Assembly (NCBI GenBank): GCA_032139905.1
Contig: JAQJDB010000002.1
Span: 62,001-126,000 of the forward strand
Direction of reading: 5' to 3'
DNA length: 64,000 nt
DNA from: Nitrospira sp. MA-1
GTDB lineage: Bacteria > Nitrospirota > Nitrospiria > Nitrospirales > UBA8639
Below are positions 34,964-43,810 of this stretch, piece after piece. The position numbers were made by a program, and so were the translations under genes. Below the pieces are notes generated by a model. That model did no database searches, was not told where the DNA came from, and was given only the letters and a program-made list of their open reading frames with translations. Numbering within the stretch: position 1 is the stretch's first letter; each line of letters opens with the position of its first letter.

Positions 34964-36193
34964 ATGACCAGACATCTTCACATCGACGCATTTTCAGGAG
35001 TCAGCGGAGACATGTTTTTGGGTGCCCTCGTAGATACCGGTGTACCATTGTCTGTTCTTAAAAAAGGCCTCAAAGCCCTAGGCATTAAAGGTTATCGGCT
35101 TCGTGAACAGCAGGTGATCCGCAACAGCATCCGGGCCACCAAGGTGGATGTGGACATCCAAAAGGGATTTACCAAACCCTTATCACTTGCCACCATCAAA
35201 AAAACGTTAAAAAATAGTCCCCTGCCCGACGCCATTCGGACTCAGGCCCTTCAAACCTTCCAACTGCTGGCTGAGGCTGAAGGCAGGGTGCATGGCCAAG
35301 AGCTGAATAAAGTACATTTTCATGAGGTGGGCGTGATCGATTCGCTGGTGGATATTGTCGGGACCCTCCTGGGATTTGCCCATCTGAACGTGACGACGGT
35401 GTCATTTTCTCCCATCAATCTGGGAGCCGGCACGATTTCCACGGCGCACGGGCTGCTTCCGGTGCCGGGACCGGCAGTGGCGCATATGGCCCAAGGAATT
35501 CCCATTCTCTCCAATGGACCGGCCATTGAATTCACAACTCCGACCGGTATCGCGTTGGTCAAAACTCTCTCTCAGGATTGTAAACCGCTCCCACCCTTAA
35601 CACCACAAACGGTGGGGTATGGCGCGGGCACGGCCGACCCTCATGGCTGGCCCAATGTGCTTCGACTGTTTGTTGGTGCTCAAGATTCTGATTCTAAAAA
35701 TCTTACGGAACGCATCATTCAGCTTGAGACAAACATCGATGATATGAATCCGCAATTGTATGAGGTGATCATGGAGCGCCTCTTCGAAGCCGGAGCTCTC
35801 GATGTCACATTCACGCCAACCATCATGAAACGGAGTCGGCCCGGCACGATTGTAACCGTCATCGCGTTCTCACAGAACCTTCAGGCCTTAAAGTCGATTC
35901 TCTTTTCCGAAACCTCGACGCTGGGAATACGGATCCAGGAAATGGACCGAGCCATTCTGGCTCGCTCCTTCCAAACGATTAAACTGTTGGGGGGTTCTGT
36001 CCTCATGAAGATTGCTAATCTTGGACAGGGCCGTTCAAAGGCCACTCCCGAGTATCGTGATTGTGTCGCATTGGCTGAGCGCACCAAGCAGCCTGTGCAA
36101 ACAATCATCGACCTCGCACGTCAGACCTATATTAGTGCGAAAATCCCATCCCCCCGCAAAACCGCTCCTTCCAAATTGGCACGGCGCAAGTAA
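34964..36193 (+). CDS. larC: nickel-pincer cofactor biosynthesis protein LarC
   Basis: 409 residues from the ATG at 34964; an upstream in-frame start at 34940 adds eight residues. The N-terminus HIDAFSGVSGDMFLGALVDT is the LarC signature. Other family landmarks are HFHEVGVIDSLVDIVG, INLGAGTISTAHGLLPVPGP, EFTTPTGIALVKTL, and the CTP-nickel insertion domain LETNIDDMNPQLYEVIMERL, with MKRSRPGTIVTVI. LarC uses CTP to insert nickel into the pincer nucleotide; it is full length and unsplit. pdxA starts seven bases after its stop. Confidence 0.92.
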   Translation: MTRHLHIDAFSGVSGDMFLGALVDTGVPLSVLKKGLKALGIKGYRLREQQVIRNSIRATKVDVDIQKGFTKPLSLATIKKTLKNSPLPDAIRTQALQTFQLLAEAEGRVHGQELNKVHFHEVGVIDSLVDIVGTLLGFAHLNVTTVSFSPINLGAGTISTAHGLLPVPGPAVAHMAQGIPILSNGPAIEFTTPTGIALVKTLSQDCKPLPPLTPQTVGYGAGTADPHGWPNVLRLFVGAQDSDSKNLTERIIQLETNIDDMNPQLYEVIMERLFEAGALDVTFTPTIMKRSRPGTIVTVIAFSQNLQALKSILFSETSTLGIRIQEMDRAILARSFQTIKLLGGSVLMKIANLGQGRSKATPEYRDCVALAERTKQPVQTIIDLARQTYISAKIPSPRKTAPSKLARRK

Positions 36194-36200
36194 TCCACGC

Positions 36201-37226
36201 ATGTCCTCCTCTCAACCGACCAAACCCCTTCTGGCGATTACCATGGGCGATCCTGCCGGGATCGGACCGGAAATTATCGTGAAGGCGCTCCAGTTATCGA
36301 AAGTCTGGCGAGTCTGTCGCCCCCTGGTCATTGGTAGCCGGGCCATCCTGGAACTCACCACACAATCATTAGGGGCCTCCCTTGTTCTTGTGCCGGTGAG
36401 CGGTCACGAATCATCCCCTCATCCTCGCCTGTTCCGCCGTGGCTCTCTTCATTTCTTGGATCCCTTTTCCGGATCGAGTCGTCCGGTTAGGCTTGGACGT
36501 GTGACGGCACGGTCAGGGGATTTGGCGGTCACGTGCATCCAAACAGCCGTCCGATTAGCCCAGGCCGGTTGCGTGCAGGGCATTGTTACGGCTCCCATTA
36601 ATAAACATGCCATTCATTTAGCGGGGCACACGTATCCGGGCCATACCGAAATGCTGGCGGACCTGACGAACGCCAAGGAGTCGGGGATGATGATTGTGGG
36701 CGGTCCCTTGAAAATTCTATTTGCAACCACCCATCTGGCTCTCCGTGAAGTTCCGAACGTGTTGACACCAGCCACCATCCTTCGAGCCATTCGATTGGCC
36801 CATCAGGGACTCACCCGCTTGTTCCATATTCAGAAACCGCGCATCGGCGTGGCGGGCCTCAACCCCCATGCCGGCGAAAATGGTCTGTTTGGAGACGAGG
36901 AAGACCGCGTTATTCAACCGGCCATTCGGCAAGCCAAAAAGCAGGGCATTGCCTGCACGGGTCCTCATCCTGCCGACACCTTGTTCGGCAAGGCGGTACG
37001 AGGATCATTTGACGGGATTGTCGCCCTGTATCATGACCAGGGATTGATTCCCCTCAAAACCGTGGCCTTCGGCCATTGCGTGAACATCACGGTGGGCCTG
37101 CCAATCATTCGCACATCTGTTGACCATGGAACGGCCTATGACATTGCCGGGCATGGCAAAGCCGACCCCACCAGCTTGGTTGAGGCCATTGAAATGGCAG
37201 CCAATTTGGCCACACGCTCCACATGA
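36201..37226 (+). CDS. pdxA: 4-hydroxythreonine-4-phosphate dehydrogenase
   Basis: 341 residues. It starts PLLAITMGDPAGIGPEIIVK and contains VTAPINKHAIHLAGHTYPGH with metal-binding His, FATTHLALREVP, GVAGLNPHAGENGLFGDEE, ADTLFGKAVRGSFDGIVALY (with HDQGLIPLK next) and NITVGLPIIRTSVDHGTAYD. It oxidises 4-phosphohydroxy-L-threonine in DXP-dependent pyridoxal phosphate synthesis. The ATG at 36201 is preferred; the frame open to 36012 shadows larC. No pdxJ is beside it. Confidence 0.94.
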   Translation: MSSSQPTKPLLAITMGDPAGIGPEIIVKALQLSKVWRVCRPLVIGSRAILELTTQSLGASLVLVPVSGHESSPHPRLFRRGSLHFLDPFSGSSRPVRLGRVTARSGDLAVTCIQTAVRLAQAGCVQGIVTAPINKHAIHLAGHTYPGHTEMLADLTNAKESGMMIVGGPLKILFATTHLALREVPNVLTPATILRAIRLAHQGLTRLFHIQKPRIGVAGLNPHAGENGLFGDEEDRVIQPAIRQAKKQGIACTGPHPADTLFGKAVRGSFDGIVALYHDQGLIPLKTVAFGHCVNITVGLPIIRTSVDHGTAYDIAGHGKADPTSLVEAIEMAANLATRST

Positions 37227-37242
37227 TATCCAAGGCGTAAAG

Positions 37243-38691
37243 ATGGGAGCGCGACAATCGACATCCTCCGCCAAACCACCGGCATCTTCGACCGGTCGTG
37301 CCTGGAGTGCGAGAAAAATCGCTGCCGCCACGTTGCAAGGAATTGAACGATCCCGAGGGTTTAGCGATGACGTGTTCGATCACATCACCAAAGACCTCGT
37401 GGTCTCCGAACGCGATCGGCATCTGGCGTTTGAGTTGGTCTATGGAGTGTTACGACATTACATCGCCCTGGATTGGCGATTAGATCAGGTCTCCCGCAAG
37501 CCTATGGTCCGCCTGCCGCTGACGGTCGCCACGACGCTACGGGTCGCTGCCTACCAATTGCTCTATCTCGATCGCATTCCGGCTTCCGCCGCAGTGAATG
37601 AAGCTGTTCAGCTCATCCGGAAACAACCCGGTCACAATTGGTCCGGCTTCGTGAATGCCGTATTGCGTAATCTGCTTCGGCAATCTGCCCCCCCCATGCC
37701 CGATCCGGGGGTCGATGCCACCCAGGCCCTCTCCATTCGATATTCCTGCCCGCCATGGTTAGTTGAGCGCTGGCGACGATCCTTCGGCCTCACGCAAGCG
37801 GAACACCTTTGCCAACAGTCTCTTGGCCTTCCACCATTAACCATTCGAACCAATTCCCTTCGGGGCTCCCGTTCCGATTTACTTGCCCGCCTCCAATCGG
37901 AAGGCATCCTTGCACAGGAAACCACGGTGAGCCCTGTCGGCCTGACCTTGGACAAATGTGGTAATCCCGGACAATTATCTGCCTTGAAGGACGGTTGGTG
38001 CTACGTGGAAGACGAAGCCGCCCAACTGATTCCCTTGCTCCTTGGCCCTCAGCCCGGTGACCGGGTTCTTGATGCTTGTGCGGCTCCTGGAGGCAAAACC
38101 ACGCACATGGCTCAATTGATGAAGAACCAAGGGACCATCGTGGCACTCGATCGTCATCAGGGACGGCTGGACCGGCTTGTATCTAATTGCGCCAGACTTG
38201 GGATCTCCATTGTTCAGCCAGCTCACGTTGATCTAAGCCCCTCTTCCGGCCACGGCCCGGCTGAAGATTCCTCAACTACTCCCCTCAGGGTCCCATCCAT
38301 GCTGGCGCAACCATTTGACCGTATTCTGGTCGATGCGCCTTGTTCTGCTCTCGGGATTCTTCGCCGACATCCGGAAGGAAAATTACTAAAATCGTTATCG
38401 ACCGTCCAACATGCCCAAGCTTCTCAACGCGAGATTCTTGATCGGGTCAGTGACCTCTTGAGACCAGGGGGAATCTTGGTCTATAGTGCCTGCTCAGTCG
38501 AACCGGAGGAGACCACGGAGATCATCTCCGAATTTTGTCAGAAACATCCTGAATTTTCTCAGGAATCCGTCACACCTTGGGTGCCCGTTGCGGGGCAATC
38601 ACTCATTACTGACCCTGGGCATTTGTGTACGGCCTTTCAGACGTTGAACATGGACGGATTTTTTGCGTGCCGATTGAAAAAATCTGAATGA
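37243..38691 (+). CDS. rsmB: 16S rRNA (cytosine-967-C5)-methyltransferase
   Basis: 482 residues from the ATG at 37243; the frame extends back into pdxA. An N-terminal NusB-like domain (IAAATLQGIERSRGFSDDVF, AFELVYGVLRHY, VAAYQLLYLDRIPASAAVNE) is followed by the Rossmann methyltransferase: LDACAAPGGKTTHMAQLMKN, ILVDAPCSALGILRRHPEGK (with the catalytic Cys) and LVYSACSVEPEE. It methylates C967 of 16S rRNA using SAM. The stop overlaps the rpe start by 4 bp, so the two are coupled. Confidence 0.93.
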   Translation: MGARQSTSSAKPPASSTGRAWSARKIAAATLQGIERSRGFSDDVFDHITKDLVVSERDRHLAFELVYGVLRHYIALDWRLDQVSRKPMVRLPLTVATTLRVAAYQLLYLDRIPASAAVNEAVQLIRKQPGHNWSGFVNAVLRNLLRQSAPPMPDPGVDATQALSIRYSCPPWLVERWRRSFGLTQAEHLCQQSLGLPPLTIRTNSLRGSRSDLLARLQSEGILAQETTVSPVGLTLDKCGNPGQLSALKDGWCYVEDEAAQLIPLLLGPQPGDRVLDACAAPGGKTTHMAQLMKNQGTIVALDRHQGRLDRLVSNCARLGISIVQPAHVDLSPSSGHGPAEDSSTTPLRVPSMLAQPFDRILVDAPCSALGILRRHPEGKLLKSLSTVQHAQASQREILDRVSDLLRPGGILVYSACSVEPEETTEIISEFCQKHPEFSQESVTPWVPVAGQSLITDPGHLCTAFQTLNMDGFFACRLKKSE

Positions 38692-39368
38692 CAATGCCAA
38701 TCACCCCTTTAATATCCCCTTCTATTCTTTCTGCTGACTTTGCCCGGCTCGCGGAAGCCGTACAGATGGTAGAAGCCGCCGGTGCGGATTGGATTCATGT
38801 GGATGTGATGGATGGCCATTTCGTTCCCAATTTGACCGTTGGTCCGCCCATGGTTGAAGCGCTCCGCAAGGCGACCTCCTTGCCCTTGGATGTTCATCTG
38901 ATGATGACCAATCCGGATGCCTTCATTTCTGAGTTCGTCGATGCCGGCGCTGATCTGTTGACCGTGCATGTCGAAGCCTGTCCACATTTACACCGAACCG
39001 TTCAATCTATTATGGAACGACAGGTCAAAGCCGGAGTGTCCTTAAACCCTGCGACCTCGGTCACCGCCATTGAGGAAATACTTGGCGACGTGGATTTAAT
39101 CCTGGTGATGTCCGTGAATCCCGGGTTTGGTGGCCAACAATTTATCTCCTCCACCCTGGAGAAGATCCGGCGTATCCGGACGATGATGACCAATTCCCAC
39201 AGTTCGGCCCATTTAGAAGTGGATGGGGGAGTCAACCTGACTAACGTGGCTTCGGTGATTCACGCGGGCGCGAATGTCCTGGTTGCCGGTTCCGCCATTT
39301 TTGGCAGCAAGAATATCCCCGAAACCATTCGCCAGATGCGAACAGCCGCTCAGACCGTGATTGTCTAA
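38688..39368 (+). CDS. rpe: ribulose-phosphate 3-epimerase
   Basis: 226 residues, TIM barrel. Landmarks are ISPSILSADFARLAEAVQMV, WIHVDVMDGHFVPNLTVGPP, DVHLMMTNPDAFI, LILVMSVNPGFGGQQFISST, EVDGGVNLTN and NVLVAGSAIFGS. It interconverts ribulose 5-phosphate and xylulose 5-phosphate in the pentose phosphate or Calvin pathway; metal-binding His and Asp residues are in place. The start overlaps rsmB (ATGA); a second ATG at 38694 is possible. pheS starts eight bases after its stop, so gpsA-to-pheT may form a long co-directional series. Confidence 0.95.
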   Translation: MTMPITPLISPSILSADFARLAEAVQMVEAAGADWIHVDVMDGHFVPNLTVGPPMVEALRKATSLPLDVHLMMTNPDAFISEFVDAGADLLTVHVEACPHLHRTVQSIMERQVKAGVSLNPATSVTAIEEILGDVDLILVMSVNPGFGGQQFISSTLEKIRRIRTMMTNSHSSAHLEVDGGVNLTNVASVIHAGANVLVAGSAIFGSKNIPETIRQMRTAAQTVIV

Positions 39369-39376
39369 TCGGGCCC

Positions 39377-40936
39377 ATGAATTCCCCCAATAACACCGAC
39401 AGCCTTCACCCTCTCGAAATTCAGGTCCTACGTGCACTGGGGAAAGACCCAAAGCCACTCTCAGACCTTCAACTTGCCACCCACACCGAGCTTGCTCCCT
39501 CACAAGTCAGCATGGCTGTCGGGTGGCTACTCACGAAACAATTAGTGAGCCTGTCGACCGAATCCACGACGACCTATGTGTCCCTCACTACGGTTGGGAC
39601 CCAATACCACCAGCCGGACTCTTCTCCTCTTGAGTGGATCATCCAGACGGTGAAGAATGCTGATCCCGAAGGCTCCCCACCCACCGTAAAGGACCTTCAA
39701 GCCACGGGGAAATTCCAACCCTCCGAGCTAAGCCGAGCAATCGGGATTCTTAAGAAGGAAGGCGTCCTTCAGATGGGTGCGGGTGGAATGTTGGAAATTA
39801 CCAGCAAGGATAGTGACACTGTGAGGGATTTGCGAAGCCTCATCAATCAGGTTCATGAAGGCACACGCCCCCTGGATTCGTTTACTTCCGATCACCAGGC
39901 ATTACTTCGCCAATATGCCGTCAAACGCGGCAATACGCAAGAACCCTTTCGCATCGATGATCATACCGAACGGACTTATGTCCTCACAGCGGAGGGCCGG
40001 ACTCTACTGCCTCATTTACGGGAAGGCGCCGCCCAGGAAATTTCACAATTAACCCCAGAACTCTTAAAAGACGGATCCTGGCGGAACGTGTCCTTTCGCA
40101 AATACTCCATCAATCTCCGACCTCCCCGATTGGCAGTTGGCCGACGCCATTCCTATCGGGAGTTTCTGGATACCGTGAAGTACAAACTCACGAGCATGGG
40201 ATTTCAGGAAATGCGTGGCGAACTCATTGAAACGGAATTTTGGGATATGGACGCACTCTTTATGCCTCAATTCCATCCTGCTCGTGCCATCCATGATGTG
40301 TATTTTGTTAAAAATCCCAAGATGGCTAAGAATATTCCTGAGCCATTTCTCAGCCAGGTCGCCCAAGTCCACCGGGATGGCGGAACGAGTGGATCGAAAG
40401 GATGGAAATACGAATATGACAGCGAGCGGGCGAAGCGCTTAGTTCTCCGCAGCCAAGGCACCGCAGTCTCCGCTCGAACGTTGGCACAAAATCCGCCGAT
40501 TCCCGGCAAATTTTTTTCTATTGCCCGGTGTTTTCGTTATGACAATGTCGATGCCACGCACGCCACTGATTTTTTTCAGGTGGAAGGGATCGTGCTCGGT
40601 TCCGATATCAACTTTCGGACACTCTTGGGTCTCCTGCAATTGTTCGCCACGGAAATGGCACAAGCCAAAGAGATTCGATTTTTCCCAGCGTATTTTCCAT
40701 TTACCGAACCCTCCGTCGAATTGCATGTCCGTCATCCAAAACTTGGATGGATGGAACTGGGGGGCGCGGGGCTTTTCCGCTCTGAAGTCACCATACCTTT
40801 GGGAGTGACCGTTCCGGTTATTGCCTGGGGACTCGGGTTGGATCGGATGGCCATGGTCGCCCTTGGCATACAGGACATTCGCGATTTATTCACCTCCGAT
40901 TTAGAAGCGGTCCGCAATATGCGCCGTCAATTTTAA
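39377..40936 (+). CDS. pheS: phenylalanyl-tRNA synthetase alpha subunit, archaeal/eukaryotic type
   Basis: 519 residues, longer than the about 340-aa bacterial PheS. The first about 220 residues contain winged-helix-like DNA-binding modules (LEIQVLRALGKDPKPLSDLQ, VKDLQATGKFQPSELSRAIG and a third), as in archaeal and eukaryotic alpha subunits. The catalytic part has LRPPRLAVGRRHSYREFLDT, EFWDMDALFMPQFHPARAI, GTAVSARTL, FRYDNVDATHATDFFQVEG, RFFPAYFPFTEPSVELHVRH and GLGLDRMAMVALGIQDIRDL. These mirror the archaeal/cytosolic motifs, not the bacterial ones. The nearest surrounding operon context for bacterial pheST is the neighbouring rplT. pheT follows nine bases later. Confidence 0.92.
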   Translation: MNSPNNTDSLHPLEIQVLRALGKDPKPLSDLQLATHTELAPSQVSMAVGWLLTKQLVSLSTESTTTYVSLTTVGTQYHQPDSSPLEWIIQTVKNADPEGSPPTVKDLQATGKFQPSELSRAIGILKKEGVLQMGAGGMLEITSKDSDTVRDLRSLINQVHEGTRPLDSFTSDHQALLRQYAVKRGNTQEPFRIDDHTERTYVLTAEGRTLLPHLREGAAQEISQLTPELLKDGSWRNVSFRKYSINLRPPRLAVGRRHSYREFLDTVKYKLTSMGFQEMRGELIETEFWDMDALFMPQFHPARAIHDVYFVKNPKMAKNIPEPFLSQVAQVHRDGGTSGSKGWKYEYDSERAKRLVLRSQGTAVSARTLAQNPPIPGKFFSIARCFRYDNVDATHATDFFQVEGIVLGSDINFRTLLGLLQLFATEMAQAKEIRFFPAYFPFTEPSVELHVRHPKLGWMELGGAGLFRSEVTIPLGVTVPVIAWGLGLDRMAMVALGIQDIRDLFTSDLEAVRNMRRQF

Positions 40937-40945
40937 ATACCCACG

Positions 40946-42640
40946 ATGCCAACCATTTCCATTTTCCAAAAAGATTTCTGTCGACTTGTCGGTCGAAATG
41001 CCTCCATGTCCGACATTGAACAATGGATGCCCTATGTGAAAGGGGAGGTGAAAGACGTCTCACAGGACACGGGTGAAGTGCGCGTGGAGCTTCAAGATAC
41101 CAATCGGCCTGATTTATGGTGCGTGGAAGGGATTGCCCGACAAATTCGATCCGTTTTAAATAAAGGGATGCCCCCTTACTCCTTCTTTTCGGATAAGAAG
41201 GGGGCGAAAAGACGGATTCAAGTGGCCCAAGGCATGGAAACCGTTCGACCTTATGTGGCGGCTTGCGTCTCGTTGGGATATGCCATGACAGCTGAGGGCC
41301 TCGACCAATGCATTCAAACCCAAGAAAAATTGGCCGACGCCTATGGACGAAAACGTGAAACCGTTTCCATTGGCCTTTATCGGTACTCTTCCATTTCGTT
41401 TCCTGTCACGTACGGGCTCGTGAAACCCGATGAAATTCGATTTACGCCATTGGGATTTGAGGAAAAAATGACTCCTCACGAAATTCTCACCGTCCACCCC
41501 AAAGGCCTTGAATATGGATCGATCCTCGCTGAATGCGACAGGTTGCCGCTCCTATGGGATTCGGATGGACAGGTGCTGTCCTTTCCTCCCATTATCAACA
41601 GCCGGGAACTCGGTGAAGTGCAGCAGGGAGACACCGATTTATTTGTGGAAGTCACAGGAACCGATCTGAGTATGGTGGTGTTGGCCTTGAATATTTTTGC
41701 CTGTAATTTAGCCGATCGTGGGGCGACCATCGAATCGGTGAATATTACGTATCCCTATGAAACCGAGTTCGGCACAACCGTTAAAACCCCCCTGAGCATG
41801 AATCAATCACAACGTATTTCCCTAGAGGCGATCGAACAGGCTTTAGGAATGGCGCTTGGCTCGGAGGCTATTCAGGAAGCCCTAGCCTCTTATGGATACC
41901 TGGTGAAAGCCACCAGGCAAACAGTATCCGTCACCTTACCCGCCTTTCGAAACGATTTCATGCATGTGATGGATGTGGCGGAAGATGTGGCCATTACCCG
42001 AGGCTATGATTCCTTTTCCCCTATTATGCCCCAGTCTTTCACCGTTGGAAGTCTCTCCGTGGAAGAACAGACCAGCGATCGTGTTCGTGATCTTCTGGTC
42101 GGATTTGGCTTTCAGGAAATTTTTTCCAATATCATGGCTTCTCATCAGGAATTGGTAGACAGAATGCGTATTGCTGATACGGAGTATGCGCAACTGGTGG
42201 AAGTGGATAACCTAATGTCCCAAACCTATGCCTGTCTCAGACCTTCCATTTTGCCGTGCCTGCTTCGGGTGGAAGCCCTATCGCCTCGCGTCTTTTATCC
42301 CCATCTGCTATTTGAGGTTGGAGAAACGGCTCAACTGGATTTGGAAGCCAATGCGGGTTCTCGCACGACATTGTCCATAGCTGCCATCAGCGCCAATTCC
42401 GGAGCAAACTTTTCAGAGATCCATAGCTATCTGGATTTGCTGATGTATTACATGGTGTGGCCCTACGAACTGGAGCCGGTCACTCATCCCTCATTCTTAG
42501 AAGGACGAGTCGGCCGAATCCGTTGTAATGGGCATTCAGTGGGATATATTGGAGAGTTTCACCCGGAAGTACTCGAAGCCTGGCAAATCGATATGCCCAC
42601 TTCCGGGTTTGAGTTCGAGATACGAAAGCCTGAAGCTTAA
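40946..42640 (+). CDS. pheT: phenylalanyl-tRNA synthetase beta subunit, archaeal/eukaryotic type
   Basis: 564 residues; bacterial PheT is about 800 and carries an N-terminal tRNA-binding EMAP-like domain and a C-terminal anticodon-binding domain, both absent here. The N-terminus has VELQDTNRPDLWCVEGIARQ, the archaeal/eukaryotic beta core. A B5 domain runs from about ISLEAIEQALGMALGSEAIQ to PAFRNDFMHVMDVAEDVAIT. The catalytic-like core ends GRVGRIRCNGHSVGYIGEFH. It forms a heterotetramer with the alpha subunit. Its last bases overlap the end of rplT on the other strand by 4 bp. Confidence 0.92.
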   Translation: MPTISIFQKDFCRLVGRNASMSDIEQWMPYVKGEVKDVSQDTGEVRVELQDTNRPDLWCVEGIARQIRSVLNKGMPPYSFFSDKKGAKRRIQVAQGMETVRPYVAACVSLGYAMTAEGLDQCIQTQEKLADAYGRKRETVSIGLYRYSSISFPVTYGLVKPDEIRFTPLGFEEKMTPHEILTVHPKGLEYGSILAECDRLPLLWDSDGQVLSFPPIINSRELGEVQQGDTDLFVEVTGTDLSMVVLALNIFACNLADRGATIESVNITYPYETEFGTTVKTPLSMNQSQRISLEAIEQALGMALGSEAIQEALASYGYLVKATRQTVSVTLPAFRNDFMHVMDVAEDVAITRGYDSFSPIMPQSFTVGSLSVEEQTSDRVRDLLVGFGFQEIFSNIMASHQELVDRMRIADTEYAQLVEVDNLMSQTYACLRPSILPCLLRVEALSPRVFYPHLLFEVGETAQLDLEANAGSRTTLSIAAISANSGANFSEIHSYLDLLMYYMVWPYELEPVTHPSFLEGRVGRIRCNGHSVGYIGEFHPEVLEAWQIDMPTSGFEFEIRKPEA

Positions 42641-43005
42641 GCGGGGACGGGTTGTCCATCTCCCTTGGTGCTTGACACAAGGTGAGAAAAGCCTTGAGGA
42701 TCGTGAATCGCCATCTCTGAAAGCATTTTTCTATTTAACAACACATTGGCTTTCTTCAGCGCATTCATGAACTGACTATAGGTGACGCCTTGCGCTCGAA
42801 CTGCCGCACTGATTCGAGTCACCCAGAGCTGTCTGAAATTACGTTTTCTCTGTTTTCGTCCGGTATAAGCATAGGCTTGCCCCTTATCGACTGATTCGGT
42901 AGCCGTCCGGAAAAGCTTACTTTTTCCTCCATATTGGCCACTCGCCAGCTTGAGCCGCTTTTTCCGGCGCTGCCGAGTTTGTGGCCCACCTTTTACCCTT
43001 GGCAT
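42637..43005 (-). CDS. rplT: 50S ribosomal protein L20
   Basis: 122 residues, starting MPRVKGGPQTRQRRKKRLKL and continuing KSKLFRTATESVDKGQAYAY, RKQRKRNFRQLWVTRISAAV, the typical L20 sequence. It binds 23S rRNA early in 50S assembly and in many bacteria represses its own infC-rpmI-rplT operon. It is the last gene of thrS-infC-rpmI-rplT on the minus strand. The 3' end overlaps pheT tail to tail. Confidence 0.97.
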   Translation of the reverse strand: MPRVKGGPQTRQRRKKRLKLASGQYGGKSKLFRTATESVDKGQAYAYTGRKQRKRNFRQLWVTRISAAVRAQGVTYSQFMNALKKANVLLNRKMLSEMAIHDPQGFSHLVSSTKGDGQPVPA

Positions 43006-43032
43006 GACACGTTCTCCTTTATTATTGAAAAA

Positions 43033-43236
43033 TTACTTATAGGGGAGTAACCGAGACAGCGAAGTCCGGTCTTCTTTTCTGACCTCTGCTGCGCCGCTTA
43101 GTCTGGATTTTACTCCAGGCGACTTGGAAGTGAGGATATGACGCATTCCTGCCTTCCTCCGCATCCACTTACCCGAGCCGCTTCGTTTAAATCGTTTACT
43201 GGCTCCTGAGTGATTTTTTAATTTCATTTTTGCCAT
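43033..43236 (-). CDS. rpmI: 50S ribosomal protein L35
   Basis: 67 residues, MAKMKLKNHSGASKRFKRSG, then KMRRKAGMRHILTSKSPGVK-like GKWMRRKAGMRHILTSKSPG, matching L35 in length and composition. Its gene lies between infC and rplT, the conserved bacterial order, with 27 bp to rplT. No unusual residue stands out. Confidence 0.96.
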   Translation of the reverse strand: MAKMKLKNHSGASKRFKRSGSGKWMRRKAGMRHILTSKSPGVKSRLSGAAEVRKEDRTSLSRLLPYK

Positions 43237-43291
43237 ACTTTATTTCCTTATTCAACGACCGACAAATTGCCGGACTCCCACAATTAGCCAA

Positions 43292-43810
43292 TTACTTCGG
43301 GGCGACCACCATGTAAAGATTCCGTCCCTCCATCCTGGGAGGACTCTCAATGTTTCCTGCGCCTTTTAACTCCTCAATAACCTTCTGAATCGCTTTGAAC
43401 CCAAGCTCTTGATTGGCCATTTCTCGCCCCCGAAACATAACCGTAACTTTGGTCTTATTCCCTTCTTCCAGGAAGTCCCGTATTTGCCTGACTTTCGTCT
43501 CCATGTCGTGCTTGTCTGTCCGAGGCCGAAATTTAACTTCCTTAACCTGGGTGGATTTCTGGTTAAGTCGCATGCGATGTTCTTTTTTGCTCTGTTCATA
43601 CTTAAATTTCCCATAATCCATAATACGGCAGACCGGAGGGTCCGCGGTAGGAGCCACTTCCACCAAGTCATATCCAATTTCCCTCGCCTGCCGAATCGCC
43701 TCTGATGTCTTCAGGATTCCAAGCTGTTCACCTTCAGCACCAATAACCCGGACTTCAGGATTTTTGATGAAATGATTAATACGTTGTTTGGGGGTCACCG
43801 GACGAGTCAT
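43292..43810 (-). CDS. infC: translation initiation factor IF-3
   Basis: 172 residues with both IF-3 domains: the N-terminal NHFIKNPEVRVIGAEGEQLG, the linker PPVCRIMDYGKFKYEQSKKE and the C-terminal VKEVKFRPRTDKHDMETKVR. It prevents premature joining of ribosomal subunits and checks the initiator codon. The start is ATG and overlaps the thrS stop by 4 bp, so the unusual AUU start known from some bacteria is not used here. Confidence 0.97.
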   Translation of the reverse strand: MTRPVTPKQRINHFIKNPEVRVIGAEGEQLGILKTSEAIRQAREIGYDLVEVAPTADPPVCRIMDYGKFKYEQSKKEHRMRLNQKSTQVKEVKFRPRTDKHDMETKVRQIRDFLEEGNKTKVTVMFRGREMANQELGFKAIQKVIEELKGAGNIESPPRMEGRNLYMVVAPK

